IMG/VR virus record: IMGVR_UViG_3300030419_004603
Span: 1-63,987 of that record
Length of the DNA: 63,987 bases
Direction: 5' to 3' (one strand)
DNA from: a virus
In this document: piece by piece, positions 34,051-43,411 of the stretch
Layout: the number at the start of each line of letters is the position of its first letter
How positions within the stretch are numbered: position 1 is the stretch's first letter
Notes under the pieces: generated by a model
Database searches by the model: none
What the model saw: only the letters and a program-made list of their open reading frames with translations
What the model was told of the DNA's origin: nothing
Program-made: the position numbers and the translations under genes

Positions 34051-35385
34051 ATGAAACCAATGGTTTTAGTTACAGCACCAGTAGGGACAAGAAGTGGTTA
34101 TGGTGCACATAGTAGAGATATATGTAGAAGTCTTATTGAATTGGATAAATATGATGTTAGAATATGGCCAGTCAGATGGGGAAGTACACCTCAAAATGCA
34201 CTAAGTGAGGATAACCCACAAGACTTACCGATTATCAAAAGATTATTAAAGTCACCTGAGGTTGAGCGTCAACCAGAAGTACACATTCATATTGTGGTTC
34301 CAAACGAATTTAATGCTTTGGGTAAGTACAATATTGGTATTACTGCTGGTATAGAGACAACTGTATGTCCAGCATATTGGATTGAAGGTTTGAATCGTAT
34401 GAATTTAAATATCGTACCTGCAAAATTTGTCAAGGATACGATTGAAAAGACAAGTTTTGATAAGTTTGATGAAAAAACTAAAAAGAAAATAGGTAGAGTT
34501 GTTAGTGAAAAACCAGTGGAAGTATTGTTCGAGGGTTTTGATTCTAATATTTACAAAACAACGAAAGAGTTTTCACTTGATTTAGTCAATGAGATGAAAG
34601 AAGTTAAGGAAGATTTTTGTTTTCTTCATGTAGGTCATTGGTTACAAGGTAATTTAGGTGAGGATAGAAAAGATTTAGGAATGTTGGTAAAGGTATTTTT
34701 AGAAACATTCAAAAATCAAAAAAATCAACCAGCACTAATATTGAAAACAAGTGGTGCTACACCTTGTATATTAGATAGAGAAGACATTTTAAAGAAGATA
34801 AATAATATCAAAAAGGATGTGAAGGGCACATTACCTAATGTGTATGTATTACATGGAGATTTGAGAGATGAGGAAATTAACCAACTCTATAATCATCCAA
34901 AAGTAAAGTCACACATCACATTCACTCATGGTGAAGGTTTTGGTCGTCCATTACTTGAAGCAAGTTTGAGTGAAAAACCTATTATAGCTTCTAATTGGAG
35001 TGGTCAATTAGATTTCCTAAATACTGATGCATTATTACTACCGGGTGGTTTAGTAAATGTCCCCCCAAATTCATTTCCAAAAGAGTTTAATGTTGAAGGA
35101 GCACAATGGTTTCAAGTAAACTATCAATATGCAAGTAATGTCATGAAAGAAGTTTTCAATAACTACGACAAGTATAAAATTAAGGCAAAGAAATTAGCAA
35201 TAGTTAATAAGACCAAATTTACTTTGTCCGATATGACAAAAAAACTTGATGAAATACTCACAAAATATTTACCAAAGTTTGAAGTCCAACCACAGAAGGT
35301 CGACTTAAAATTACCAACACTCAAAAAGGTATCAGAACCAAAACAAAATTTAGGTTTACCTAAATTAAAGAAGGTGGGTGTATAA
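34051..35385 (+). CDS. glycosyltransferase, GT4-like (GT-B fold)
   Basis: A 444-residue second GT-B enzyme. VTAPVGTRSGYGAHSRDI opens it, VLFEGFDSNIYK is in the interdomain region, and THGEGFGRPLLEASLSEKPIIAS is the E-GFGR-x-x-x-E donor motif. The C-terminal 40 residues are Pro/Lys-rich with a repeat (LPTLKKVSEPKQNLGLPKLKKVG), probably a flexible tail. It follows the previous enzyme by 9 nt with AGGAG before ATG 34051. These two enzymes may act in sequence. Donor and acceptor are unknown. Confidence 0.87.
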   Translation: MKPMVLVTAPVGTRSGYGAHSRDICRSLIELDKYDVRIWPVRWGSTPQNALSEDNPQDLPIIKRLLKSPEVERQPEVHIHIVVPNEFNALGKYNIGITAGIETTVCPAYWIEGLNRMNLNIVPAKFVKDTIEKTSFDKFDEKTKKKIGRVVSEKPVEVLFEGFDSNIYKTTKEFSLDLVNEMKEVKEDFCFLHVGHWLQGNLGEDRKDLGMLVKVFLETFKNQKNQPALILKTSGATPCILDREDILKKINNIKKDVKGTLPNVYVLHGDLRDEEINQLYNHPKVKSHITFTHGEGFGRPLLEASLSEKPIIASNWSGQLDFLNTDALLLPGGLVNVPPNSFPKEFNVEGAQWFQVNYQYASNVMKEVFNNYDKYKIKAKKLAIVNKTKFTLSDMTKKLDEILTKYLPKFEVQPQKVDLKLPTLKKVSEPKQNLGLPKLKKVGV

Positions 35386-35852
35386 TGGAAAGAGTAATAA
35401 CTTGCCCACATTGTTTTGATTCGGATAGTTGTTTTGAGGATGTACAAGAAACATTTAGTTCTTATATGTGTTTCAATTGTGGATTTATGAGTAATTCTAA
35501 TTACACAGATGAGAACATTGAAAACATACAACATACTTCACAATTAATAAAAGATTTGTCCTTCAGAGATGAAACAAGAAACATTCATTGGTATCCAAGT
35601 GTGGTCAATATGGGTAAGTTGGGTATAATATATCCTGATGGAACTGTATTCGATTGGAAATGGAAGTTTGCTAGTGTGGTAAAAGTAGATGAGGAAGAAA
35701 GTAAAAATTATCCCATACCTGGTAAGGATGGTGAGTTCTATACGGAAAGACTTGATGTAGAAAATGCTGTAGAATTTGGACAATACGAATTTTTATCAGC
35801 CTGTAAGACTATGGGAATTGTAAACGATGGGTTGAAGAATGGCTTATCTTAG
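35385..35852 (+). CDS. zinc-ribbon hypothetical protein
   Basis: A 155-residue protein with an N-terminal zinc ribbon: ITCPHCFDSDSCF and SSYMCFNCGFMSN give two CxxC knuckles 23 residues apart. The remaining 110 residues (NIHWYPSVVNMGKLGIIYPDG; FLSACKTMGIVNDG) match no family I know. Small zinc-ribbon proteins with this kind of tail are found in marine T4-like phages without known role. It overlaps the glycosyltransferase by 1 nt and the next gene by 14 nt. Confidence 0.6.
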   Translation: MERVITCPHCFDSDSCFEDVQETFSSYMCFNCGFMSNSNYTDENIENIQHTSQLIKDLSFRDETRNIHWYPSVVNMGKLGIIYPDGTVFDWKWKFASVVKVDEEESKNYPIPGKDGEFYTERLDVENAVEFGQYEFLSACKTMGIVNDGLKNGLS

Positions 35853-36336
35853 TCAACATATAAGAAATATAAAAAGAAAGACCACAATTCAACCAGAGAG
35901 GTTAGAGTCAGGACCTATTTACGAAATAAGATATAGGAGTAAGACAGCTACTAAGACTCGATATCTTGTTTTGGCAGTAAATATCTATCCATACGATGCT
36001 GATAGAAAAAATAAAAAATTACATTGTTTGGATATGGATTTTCTACCTATCAGAGAATTTCGATATCTTATCAAGGAAAACTTTGGACTTCAAATTATAG
36101 AAATTAAAAATCAAAAGTATATCGAACTTGCAACGCCAGGTCGAACTAAACAACAACAATTCTATGAAAAAAATATTGGTAATATAATAAGACAAATTCC
36201 TAAATTATATAAAACTCTAACTCTTGGTAACATGAGAAAGATTGAAATTTGTGATTATGATTATACCAAAGTTTTAACAAAGACAGACCAAAGAGACTTA
36301 GGTTTGTTATCTCTGATGGAACAGCAGGACACTTAA
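35839..36336 (+). CDS. hypothetical protein
   Basis: A 165-residue basic protein (IRNIKRKTTIQPERLESG; YRSKTATKTRYLVLAVNIYP) with no recognisable family. YLVLAVNIYPYDADRKNKKLHCLDM looks like two beta strands, followed by helices (FRYLIKENFGLQ; EKNIGNIIRQIPKLYKTL). It is rich in Lys/Arg/Tyr and could bind nucleic acid. It is coupled on both sides, sitting at the boundary between the zinc-ribbon gene and the GT2 gene. Confidence 0.5.
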   Translation: MAYLSQHIRNIKRKTTIQPERLESGPIYEIRYRSKTATKTRYLVLAVNIYPYDADRKNKKLHCLDMDFLPIREFRYLIKENFGLQIIEIKNQKYIELATPGRTKQQQFYEKNIGNIIRQIPKLYKTLTLGNMRKIEICDYDYTKVLTKTDQRDLGLLSLMEQQDT

Positions 36337-36992
36337 TGAAGATAAGTTATGGTATTACTGTTCACAATGAGGCAGATGAACTCAATAAACTATTAGAAAT
36401 ATTAGTACATAAGACAAGACCAAACGATGAAATAATCATAGTTGATGATTATTCCAATCAAGAAACACAAAATGTTATTACGAGCTGGTCTCAACAATAT
36501 TCTGAACTAAAAGTTATAGGACACTACAAAAGAAAACTCAATCGTAATTTCTCAGACCAAAAAAATTATGTAATAGAGAAGTCAAGTGGTGATTATGTTT
36601 TTCACATTGATGCTGACGAATATCCACATGAAACATTACTCGACCAACTACCACAGATAATAGAGATGAACGATGGTATTGATTTAATTTGGATACCAAG
36701 AGTAAATACAATTGATGGTATGGAACAAGAACATATCAATAAATGGGGATGGAGAGTTACAGAAAAAGGTTGGGTGAATTATCCTGATTATCAAGCTCGT
36801 GTATTTCGTAATGATGAAAAAATAAGATGGACAAGACCATTACACGAATATATAAGTGGATGTAAAACATACTCACACTTACCACCACATGAAGAGTTAA
36901 GTTTGTATCATCCTAAAACAATACAACGACAAGAACAACAAAATTTATTTTACAACCAAAATTTCAGTAAAGAGTTAAATGTTAGACGCTAA
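36336..36992 (+). CDS. glycosyltransferase family 2 (GT-A fold)
   Basis: A 218-residue minimal GT2 enzyme. YGITVHNEADELNKLLEIL is the N-terminal strand-helix, EIIIVDDYSNQETQ carries the UDP-binding Asp, DYVFHIDADEYPHETL is the DxD metal site, and LHEYISG lies near the catalytic region. At 218 residues it lacks any C-terminal membrane region, so it is soluble. It overlaps the next gene by 14 nt. Donor and acceptor unknown. Confidence 0.85.
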   Translation: MKISYGITVHNEADELNKLLEILVHKTRPNDEIIIVDDYSNQETQNVITSWSQQYSELKVIGHYKRKLNRNFSDQKNYVIEKSSGDYVFHIDADEYPHETLLDQLPQIIEMNDGIDLIWIPRVNTIDGMEQEHINKWGWRVTEKGWVNYPDYQARVFRNDEKIRWTRPLHEYISGCKTYSHLPPHEELSLYHPKTIQRQEQQNLFYNQNFSKELNVRR

Positions 36993-38454
36993 AACAATAC
37001 TAAAAGATATACCTGATAAAAGACAAGATAAAGATACTACCTCACTTAAGTTTAAGGAACAATTGATTAATTTTTTTGGTGATGAGTGGAAGGATAAAAC
37101 TTGTTTAGAAATCGGAACCAATAAAGGTTATACAACAAGAGTGTTGAGTTTTTTATTCAAAAAAGTGATAACTTGTGAAAATAATTTAGAGTTGTTCCAA
37201 TTTGCCATGAATATCAATCAAGATAGAGATAACATAGAATTTCAACAAAAAGATGTCTATAATACACAATGGGATTTTGAAGATGTAGATGTTGTATTTA
37301 TCGATTGTATACATGAGTATCCTGCAGTAATGATGGATATAAATAATTCATGTCGATTGACCAAACCCAATGAAAGTATGATTCTTGTTTTTGATGATTA
37401 TGGTTTACCTAAACCACCTGGTAGATTAAAAGATGTAAAGGATGCGGTTGATGATGTGGTTGAACAAGAGGAAAGATTCGAAGTTGTAAAATTTATCGGA
37501 GAACCAAAAGGTTCAGATTGTAGACCTGGTAAAATACTTAAAGACCATGAAGGTGTTATATGTAAATTTACCAATACACAATTATCTATATTTCAAAGAG
37601 TAGTCGATAACCAACTTCACAATATAGAAAATAAGTTACACTTGGGATTCGAAGAGTCGGAGGGGTTAAGGATACCTGATGAGTATTTGAATGAGGGAAA
37701 CTTCACAATATTACGAACCGCGAGTGGTATTGGTGATTGGGGTATAATATCTGCGATGCCAAAATTATTAAAAAACAAATATCCTGAGTGTAAAGTAAAT
37801 GTACCATCAAAAAAATTACTCAAAACTATTTTTGGAAAAGACCATAATAATGTAGAGACAATTTTTAGAAATAATCCCTATGTTGATGAGTTCGTTGATT
37901 CTGTTGATGGTGAAATATTCCACGACCACTACAGAGTTTATGATAAAGATAATACCGATATACCATTAATAAAACAAATATTAAAGTTTTGGCAATTCGA
38001 AGAAGAGGAAATGAAAGATTGCCAACCTGAGATGTATTGGTCACCCGAAGAGGAAACACTTGGTAATGCAATAATAAAAGACAGAACAAGTGGTGAAGAT
38101 TTTGGTTGTCTTTTGATGTCGGATAGATTTGGTACTCAATATGGAAAACATCACGAGGATACTTTTGTCAAGGACAAAAAAGTCATGGTAGATGTCTTGA
38201 AGAAAAACCCATTACCTTACTTTTATTACACACATAAACCATTAAATGACACACCATTCGACTTCATAGATAAAGCATTAGATTTAAGAAACATTGACTT
38301 GAGAATACAATTGTATATTAAATCAAAGGCGAAACTTAATGTTTCGAATCAATGTGGTACAAGTCATCTTAGTGTAAGATATTCTGAGTGTTATGAATCA
38401 CAGAGGCAATATCCTATTTCTCACAACTTTGTTGAAGGTATCAAATACATATGA
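36979..38454 (+). CDS. fusion: SAM methyltransferase + GT-B/heptosyltransferase-like domain
   Basis: A 491-residue two-domain protein. Residues 30-190 form a class I methyltransferase, with motif I CLEIGTNKGYTTRVLSF, VVFIDCIHEYPAVMMDI at motif II/III, and DDYGLPKPPGRL. Residues about 245-490 resemble a GT9 / ADP-heptose transferase-like GT-B domain: FTILRTASGIGDWGIISAMPKL is the GxGDxxxxxP start, and VSNQCGTSHLSVRYSEC resembles the nucleotide-binding end. No comparable fusion is known to me. It would both methylate and transfer a sugar on the same glycan. Confidence 0.65.
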   Translation: MLDAKTILKDIPDKRQDKDTTSLKFKEQLINFFGDEWKDKTCLEIGTNKGYTTRVLSFLFKKVITCENNLELFQFAMNINQDRDNIEFQQKDVYNTQWDFEDVDVVFIDCIHEYPAVMMDINNSCRLTKPNESMILVFDDYGLPKPPGRLKDVKDAVDDVVEQEERFEVVKFIGEPKGSDCRPGKILKDHEGVICKFTNTQLSIFQRVVDNQLHNIENKLHLGFEESEGLRIPDEYLNEGNFTILRTASGIGDWGIISAMPKLLKNKYPECKVNVPSKKLLKTIFGKDHNNVETIFRNNPYVDEFVDSVDGEIFHDHYRVYDKDNTDIPLIKQILKFWQFEEEEMKDCQPEMYWSPEEETLGNAIIKDRTSGEDFGCLLMSDRFGTQYGKHHEDTFVKDKKVMVDVLKKNPLPYFYYTHKPLNDTPFDFIDKALDLRNIDLRIQLYIKSKAKLNVSNQCGTSHLSVRYSECYESQRQYPISHNFVEGIKYI

Positions 38455-39134
38455 TTTCAATAGTCCAAAATTTTATATGCACACAACCTGAGAGGTTAAA
38501 GATAATAGAACGAGAGATATCCAAAATGGGGAGTATATTTCGTGACTATCCATTTTATGTAAACTATAATACATCAATCAATGTCAATGAAGTAGAATCT
38601 TTGTATAAGGACAATATACACAAATTAAATTTCTCAAACGATTTGACACAAGATTGGGGACAAGTAACTTTAAATCTCGTTAATAAAGTGGAGACCAAGT
38701 ATTTAATCATCTTGTGTGAGGATTTTGAATACAGGATTGATTATCAAGAATGGAAAAAAATTGAAAATGAAATTATAGAAAACCGAGTGTCATATATGCC
38801 GATTGGAAGACTTTGGAAATACACAGAGGCACCTTATCATGATTTTTATGATGAAGGTGATAGATTGTGGTTTTATCCTGCCTCTCGGTCACCAGGTTCT
38901 TCATTATCGGTGGATGCTTTTTATGAGACTGATACATTTAAATTCAAATTACTTGAGTTAAAAAATCATTCCTCTGTAAGATTTCCATTAAACTTACCTC
39001 ATCATTATGAGGATATTTTCCACGAGTCCAAAAACAATGGAGTCAAAAATTTAGGAGACATCATGTGTGCTATACCAAAACAAGTTATATTGATGCACGA
39101 ACAACCAGAAACAGAAACGAGGTTGAATAAATGA
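38451..39134 (+). CDS. hypothetical protein, glycosyltransferase-like context
   Basis: A 227-residue protein. It starts ISIVQNFICTQPERLKIIEREI, and ETKYLIILCEDFEYRIDYQEW could be a GT-A strand with an acidic pair. YMPIGRLWKYTEAPYHDFYDEG and SRSPGSSLSVDAF follow. No clear DxD or family motif, so it stays hypothetical, though its place among glycosyltransferases and short overlaps (4 nt each side) make a sugar-transfer role likely. Confidence 0.5.
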   Translation: MISIVQNFICTQPERLKIIEREISKMGSIFRDYPFYVNYNTSINVNEVESLYKDNIHKLNFSNDLTQDWGQVTLNLVNKVETKYLIILCEDFEYRIDYQEWKKIENEIIENRVSYMPIGRLWKYTEAPYHDFYDEGDRLWFYPASRSPGSSLSVDAFYETDTFKFKLLELKNHSSVRFPLNLPHHYEDIFHESKNNGVKNLGDIMCAIPKQVILMHEQPETETRLNK

Positions 39135-40036
39135 GTGATATATTAATTACAGGTGGAACTGGTTTAGTAGGTTCTGCAATAAAAAACGGAACAAAGTTAT
39201 CATCAAAGGATGGTGATTTAAGAAAATGGGAAACCACATTAAATATATTTAATCATCACAAACCAAAAAAAGTAATACATTGTGCAGGTAAAGTGGGTGG
39301 ACTCGGTGGTAATATGAACTACAAGGGTGAATATTTTTATGATAATATTATGATGAACACAAATGTAATTGAAGCTTCAAGATTAGTTGGAGTAGAAAAG
39401 TTAGTTTGTTTTTTATCTACTTGTGTTTTTCCTGATAATGTAGAGTTTCCATTGACCGAACAAAAAGTACATCTTGGAGAACCTCACTTTTCTAACTATC
39501 CATACGCATATGCTAAAAGAATGGCTGATATACAAATTAAGGCTTATCGTGAACAATATGGAATTGAATATGTTTCGGTAATACCAACAAATATCTATGG
39601 CCCCCACGATAACTTCAACATTGAGACTGGCCATGTTTTACCATCACTTATCCACAAGTGTTATTTGGCACAAAAAAACAATACTGATTTCGTGGTGTGG
39701 GGTACTGGAAAACCTTTGAGAGAGTTTATTTTTTCTAAAGACATAGCTAAATTAACGGAATGGGTATTAGAAAATTATACAGATAGTGAACCAATTATAT
39801 TTTCTACATCAGATGCAGTACCCATAAAAGATGTGGTTGACTTGATTGTAGAGTATATGAATTTTAAAGGTAATGTTGTATGGGATAAAGATAAACCAGA
39901 TGGTCAGTATAGGAAACCATCGAGTATTGAAAAACTAAACTCACTCCTACCTAATTATGAATTTGTATCGATAGAGGATGGATTAAAAGAAACTGTTGAG
40001 TGGTTTTATGAAAATTATGAGTTGGCAAGAAAATGA
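39131..40036 (+). CDS. NAD(P)-dependent sugar epimerase/reductase, GDP-L-fucose-synthase-like
   Basis: A 301-residue short-chain dehydrogenase. The Rossmann start is ILITGGTGLVGSAI, HCAGKVGGLGGNMNY is the family's distinctive GG-N loop, FLSTCVFPD carries the catalytic Ser/Cys, and YPYAYAKRM is the YxxxK pair. GDP-L-fucose synthases show this same STC-x-FP and YxxAK layout. It would act after GDP-mannose 4,6-dehydratase (44168). A second homolog lies at 53159; one may make GDP-fucose and the other GDP-colitose. The stop overlaps the next start. Confidence 0.82.
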   Translation: MSDILITGGTGLVGSAIKNGTKLSSKDGDLRKWETTLNIFNHHKPKKVIHCAGKVGGLGGNMNYKGEYFYDNIMMNTNVIEASRLVGVEKLVCFLSTCVFPDNVEFPLTEQKVHLGEPHFSNYPYAYAKRMADIQIKAYREQYGIEYVSVIPTNIYGPHDNFNIETGHVLPSLIHKCYLAQKNNTDFVVWGTGKPLREFIFSKDIAKLTEWVLENYTDSEPIIFSTSDAVPIKDVVDLIVEYMNFKGNVVWDKDKPDGQYRKPSSIEKLNSLLPNYEFVSIEDGLKETVEWFYENYELARK

Positions 40037-40842
40037 AAATAAAATTATATATCCCAACTTGTGATAAATATAATTGGTTGATTCAACCTTTTGCCTATAC
40101 ATTTAATAAATTTTGGAGTGAAGATATCGAGGTTGTATATTTAGGGTATACCAATCCGAATTTTGAACTACCAAACAATTTTAAATTCGTATCATTGGGT
40201 AAAAATGATTCCTTAGAAAATTGGTCTACTGATTTAAGAAACTATTTCAATAGTATTAATGATGAGTGGTTAATGATGACCGTAGATGATTCGATGTTAA
40301 CATCTCGTACAGATTCTAAACTATATGACTTAGCTTTAGATTACTTACAAAAAACAGATAGAAAAATAGGAAGGTTTGGATTAGAAAGAGATTTAGTCAC
40401 AAGAGAACATCAGCATTGGGATACACATAAAGGTTTTAATTTAGTCGAAGCAAAAAACGAAGCCACACATAGAATTAGTATGAGGTGGTCTATTTGGAAA
40501 AGGGAATACTTGGTAAAACACTTTGTACAAGGAATGACACCTTGGACATTCGAAGAGGATGGGACTATAAACTCAAAAGGAGATGGTTGGGGTATAATAT
40601 CATACTCTAAAACTAATCCACCAAAACCACCTGATAATAGTGTTGTATTTAATACTAATGCACTTTGGAGAAATTGGTTTAGAGACTATGGTAGATTTAA
40701 TATAATGGATTGTGCACACGAAGACCCATTCAAAAAGATTGATGATGAAACAATAGATGAAATGAAGAAATTAAATTACTTTCCTCAAGGAATAGAATTT
40801 GGTTCAATTTATAATAAAAAATGGTATAAGGTAAGAGTATGA
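40033..40842 (+). CDS. putative glycosyltransferase (GT-A-like)
   Basis: A 269-residue protein: YIPTCDKYNWLIQPFAYTFN, then FVSLGKNDSLENWSTDLRNYF. DEWLMMTVDDSMLTSRTD corresponds to the DxD-type metal site, and INSKGDGWGIISY and ALWRNWFRDYG follow. The layout matches uncharacterised GT-A-like proteins in marine phage and bacterial glycan clusters. No membrane segment. Coupled to both neighbours by ATGA overlaps. The exact family is not certain. Confidence 0.6.
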   Translation: MKIKLYIPTCDKYNWLIQPFAYTFNKFWSEDIEVVYLGYTNPNFELPNNFKFVSLGKNDSLENWSTDLRNYFNSINDEWLMMTVDDSMLTSRTDSKLYDLALDYLQKTDRKIGRFGLERDLVTREHQHWDTHKGFNLVEAKNEATHRISMRWSIWKREYLVKHFVQGMTPWTFEEDGTINSKGDGWGIISYSKTNPPKPPDNSVVFNTNALWRNWFRDYGRFNIMDCAHEDPFKKIDDETIDEMKKLNYFPQGIEFGSIYNKKWYKVRV

Positions 40843-41615
40843 AAAATATTTTGTTTACAACACATTTAGATGACAAGTTCATAGATGGTGCCCTTGTAAT
40901 GATTTATTCTATGAAGAAAAATGTAAAAGATTTTATGGATTACCCAATAAGAGTTTTACATAGTAATGTGATATCTGAATTATCTTTGGAAAATAGGGAG
41001 AGGATAAAAAAATTGGTTCCTCATGTTGAGTTCGTTGACATAAACAATGAAACATATAATAACGCACCAGTACAATATCCAAAACACAGAGTTGCATTTT
41101 TATCATTGGAATGTTTTAGGTCAATACAATATGAAAAAGTATTCTTTTTCGATTGTGATATGTTATGTATTGGGGACATATCAGATATGTTAGAAACTGC
41201 CCCAAGTGATTGGGTATCAGGTTGTGGTGGTTCTCCAACTGATATTAATTGTGGTTTGATGGTAATAGGTAAAAGGTGGTTAGATGATTCGGTTTATGAA
41301 GCGATGGTGGATTCTATTAATTTTATGGGAACCACAAGATTGTTTACTCAGCACATGATAAATGCTATCGTACCTGAATTTAATTTAATATCAGATGATT
41401 ACAATTGGAAAGTTGCACCAACGACAGATTCCAACAGAAAGATAACAGAGTATGGAATCACAGACACTACAAAAATTATTCATTGGGCTGGAGCACTGCC
41501 AGACCAAAACAGAAAACCCTATCCTAAACCTTGGGAAGAAGGTAGAGATTCAAATTCTCTAACTCAACTATGGTATCAATACAAAGACGAGATGTTGGAA
41601 GCCATAAATGAGTAA
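40839..41615 (+). CDS. glycosyltransferase family 8-like
   Basis: A 258-residue GT8-type enzyme. LFTTHLDDKFIDGALVMIYSM is the family start, KVFFFDCDMLCIGDISDM is the DxD metal site, DINCGLMVIGKRW matches the NxGxxxI strand, and KIIHWAGALPDQNRKPYPKPW is the HxxG...KPW motif close to the end. GT8 enzymes are retaining galactosyl/glucosyl or glycogenin-like transferases. It is soluble, with no C-terminal membrane helix. It overlaps the next gene by 8 nt. Confidence 0.82.
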   Translation: MKNILFTTHLDDKFIDGALVMIYSMKKNVKDFMDYPIRVLHSNVISELSLENRERIKKLVPHVEFVDINNETYNNAPVQYPKHRVAFLSLECFRSIQYEKVFFFDCDMLCIGDISDMLETAPSDWVSGCGGSPTDINCGLMVIGKRWLDDSVYEAMVDSINFMGTTRLFTQHMINAIVPEFNLISDDYNWKVAPTTDSNRKITEYGITDTTKIIHWAGALPDQNRKPYPKPWEEGRDSNSLTQLWYQYKDEMLEAINE

Positions 41616-42372
41616 GTGTGTGAACATCGTGTGGAAAAATGGACTTGGGAATCAATTATTTGCATATAGTTATGGTCGTATCTTATCAAAACAATTAGGT
41701 CATAATTTGACTTATAGTGGAACAATGGATTCTTGGAAAGGGACATCTCTTTTGGATTATGAATTTATTAGTGAACCCGAACACATATCAAAACACAATG
41801 GTGAAGAAATCGTTGTCAATATTGATTATAACAGACATCAGGCCGTTGATTTGGAAAATCCACATAGTTATACAAATTACTTAGAACAAATTAAATCGTG
41901 GTTTCCAAAAGTTGAAAAAAGTAATACCGATGATTTAGTTGTTCATTTACGATTAGGAGACAATGGCCCAAATATACACACACCATTTGATTGGTATAAA
42001 AAGGCTATTGAGGATAATGAAATAACATTTGACAAGTTATATTTGATTACAGATGGTAGTGATTCAGAGGACGCGAAATCATTCAAATCATATTATAATG
42101 CTGAAATACCATCGTCTGTAAATGTTAGTACTAATCAAGATTGGAAAAAATATATGTCAGAAACAATATTTGACTTCAATTTCATTCGTAGGTTTGACAA
42201 GATATTATTTTCAAATAGTACATTTTCTTGGTGGGCATCTTTACTTAGTGATGCTACCCAAGTGTGGTTCAATAAGGAATGGCAACCAAATCATTATAAC
42301 GGAATGATTAGACTTGGTGAAACAAATTATCCAAATTGGAAGGGGATTATTCCGTATTCATTAAGGGATTAG
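41608..42372 (+). CDS. fucosyltransferase-like, GT11 family
   Basis: A 254-residue protein with GT11 motifs: NGLGNQLFAYSYGRIL (N-terminal GxGNQxF), VVHLRLGDNGPN (HxRxGD, the motif that binds GDP-fucose), and ILFSNSTFSWWASLLS (SNSxFSWWxA). GT11 enzymes add alpha-1,2-fucose from GDP-L-fucose. That donor would come from gmd (44168) and a GDP-fucose-synthase-like gene (39131 or 53159), so donor and transferase are encoded together. Confidence 0.85.
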   Translation: MSKCVNIVWKNGLGNQLFAYSYGRILSKQLGHNLTYSGTMDSWKGTSLLDYEFISEPEHISKHNGEEIVVNIDYNRHQAVDLENPHSYTNYLEQIKSWFPKVEKSNTDDLVVHLRLGDNGPNIHTPFDWYKKAIEDNEITFDKLYLITDGSDSEDAKSFKSYYNAEIPSSVNVSTNQDWKKYMSETIFDFNFIRRFDKILFSNSTFSWWASLLSDATQVWFNKEWQPNHYNGMIRLGETNYPNWKGIIPYSLRD

Positions 42373-42374
42373 TT

Positions 42375-42797
42375 ATGGAAAAAATTTATTCGAAGTTAGA
42401 ACCAAATAAACTTTTACATATAGTACACAGAGTGCATGAATTTCATACTATTGAATACGACCATAGAAAAGATATTGTTAGTGAAGATGAGTTTTTACAA
42501 TTATCATCTATGAAGTTAGGTAAAGGTCATACCTTCAAACCACATCAGCATGTTTGGAAAGATGGTGAGGATAAAGTTATAGCACAAGAATCATGGGTAG
42601 TGGTGAATGGTAGTGTTGAATGTAGTTTTTACGATACCGATGGAACATTGTTGAGTAAACCAATTTTAAAACAAGGCGATTGTTCTGTGACTTTAGGGGG
42701 TGGACACACCTATTTAATATTAGAAGATAACACATTAGTTTACGAGTACAAGACAGGCCCATATAAAGGTCAAGAATTAGATAAGGTTTTAATATGA
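42375..42797 (+). CDS. cupin-fold protein
   Basis: A 140-residue cupin from ATG 42375. LGKGHTFKPHQHVW gives two metal-binding His, VVVNGSVECSFYDTDG is the first cupin turn, and LKQGDCSVTLGGGHTYLIL supplies the last motif His. The single jelly roll resembles WbuC-like or sugar-modifying cupins of O-antigen clusters. An in-frame ATG at 42336 would overlap the GT11 gene by 37 nt and is less likely. Function probably sugar isomerisation or binding. Stop overlaps the next start. Confidence 0.75.
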   Translation: MEKIYSKLEPNKLLHIVHRVHEFHTIEYDHRKDIVSEDEFLQLSSMKLGKGHTFKPHQHVWKDGEDKVIAQESWVVVNGSVECSFYDTDGTLLSKPILKQGDCSVTLGGGHTYLILEDNTLVYEYKTGPYKGQELDKVLI

Positions 42798-43411
42798 AAT
42801 TCAATATAGGTTGTGGTTGGAGAAACTTTGGAGATGATTGGGTACACATTGATGGTGGGGATTACGACCATCTCGATTCAAAGGATGTTTTTTTAGAATC
42901 CTACTCAAATAATTCTGCCGATTTAATTTACTCTTCTCATTTTATTGAATATTTAGATAGAGAAGAGGTTATACCATTATTAAAAAGGTGGAAAGAAGTT
43001 TTAAAACACAATGGAACTTTAAGATTGGCTGTACCTGATTTCAAATCTATGGCACTATTATATACAGATTATAATTTCGCCTACAAGATAGAAGACTTTT
43101 TAGGACCTCTTTATGGTAAAATGAAAATGGGTGATAAGACAATATACCATAAAACAGCCTATGATTTCAAGAGTCTAAAGAACCTATTGGAAGGTATTGG
43201 TATGGTAGAGGTGGAGATTTATAATTGGAGAGAAACTGAGCACGGAAAATTTGACGACCATTCACAATCTTATTTACCACATATGGACAAGGAAAATGGT
43301 AAACTAATGAGTCTTAATGTAGAATGTAAAAAGAAAGTCCCAATTCAAAGGGGATGGAGAGGACAGAAATTAGGAAGTCATTGGTTAGAAGAGGAGAGTA
43401 ATAATGGGTAA
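42794..43411 (+). CDS. class I SAM-dependent methyltransferase
   Basis: A 205-residue methyltransferase of the short Methyltransf_11 kind. FNIGCGWRNFGDDWVHIDGG is motif I with the acidic ribose-binding residue, ADLIYSSHFIEYL replaces the usual SxHxLEH, and LKHNGTLRLAVPDFKSM is motif VI. Phage and bacterial glycan clusters often carry this type for O-methylation of sugars. It overlaps the cupin and DegT genes. Confidence 0.82.
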   Translation: MKFNIGCGWRNFGDDWVHIDGGDYDHLDSKDVFLESYSNNSADLIYSSHFIEYLDREEVIPLLKRWKEVLKHNGTLRLAVPDFKSMALLYTDYNFAYKIEDFLGPLYGKMKMGDKTIYHKTAYDFKSLKNLLEGIGMVEVEIYNWRETEHGKFDDHSQSYLPHMDKENGKLMSLNVECKKKVPIQRGWRGQKLGSHWLEEESNNG

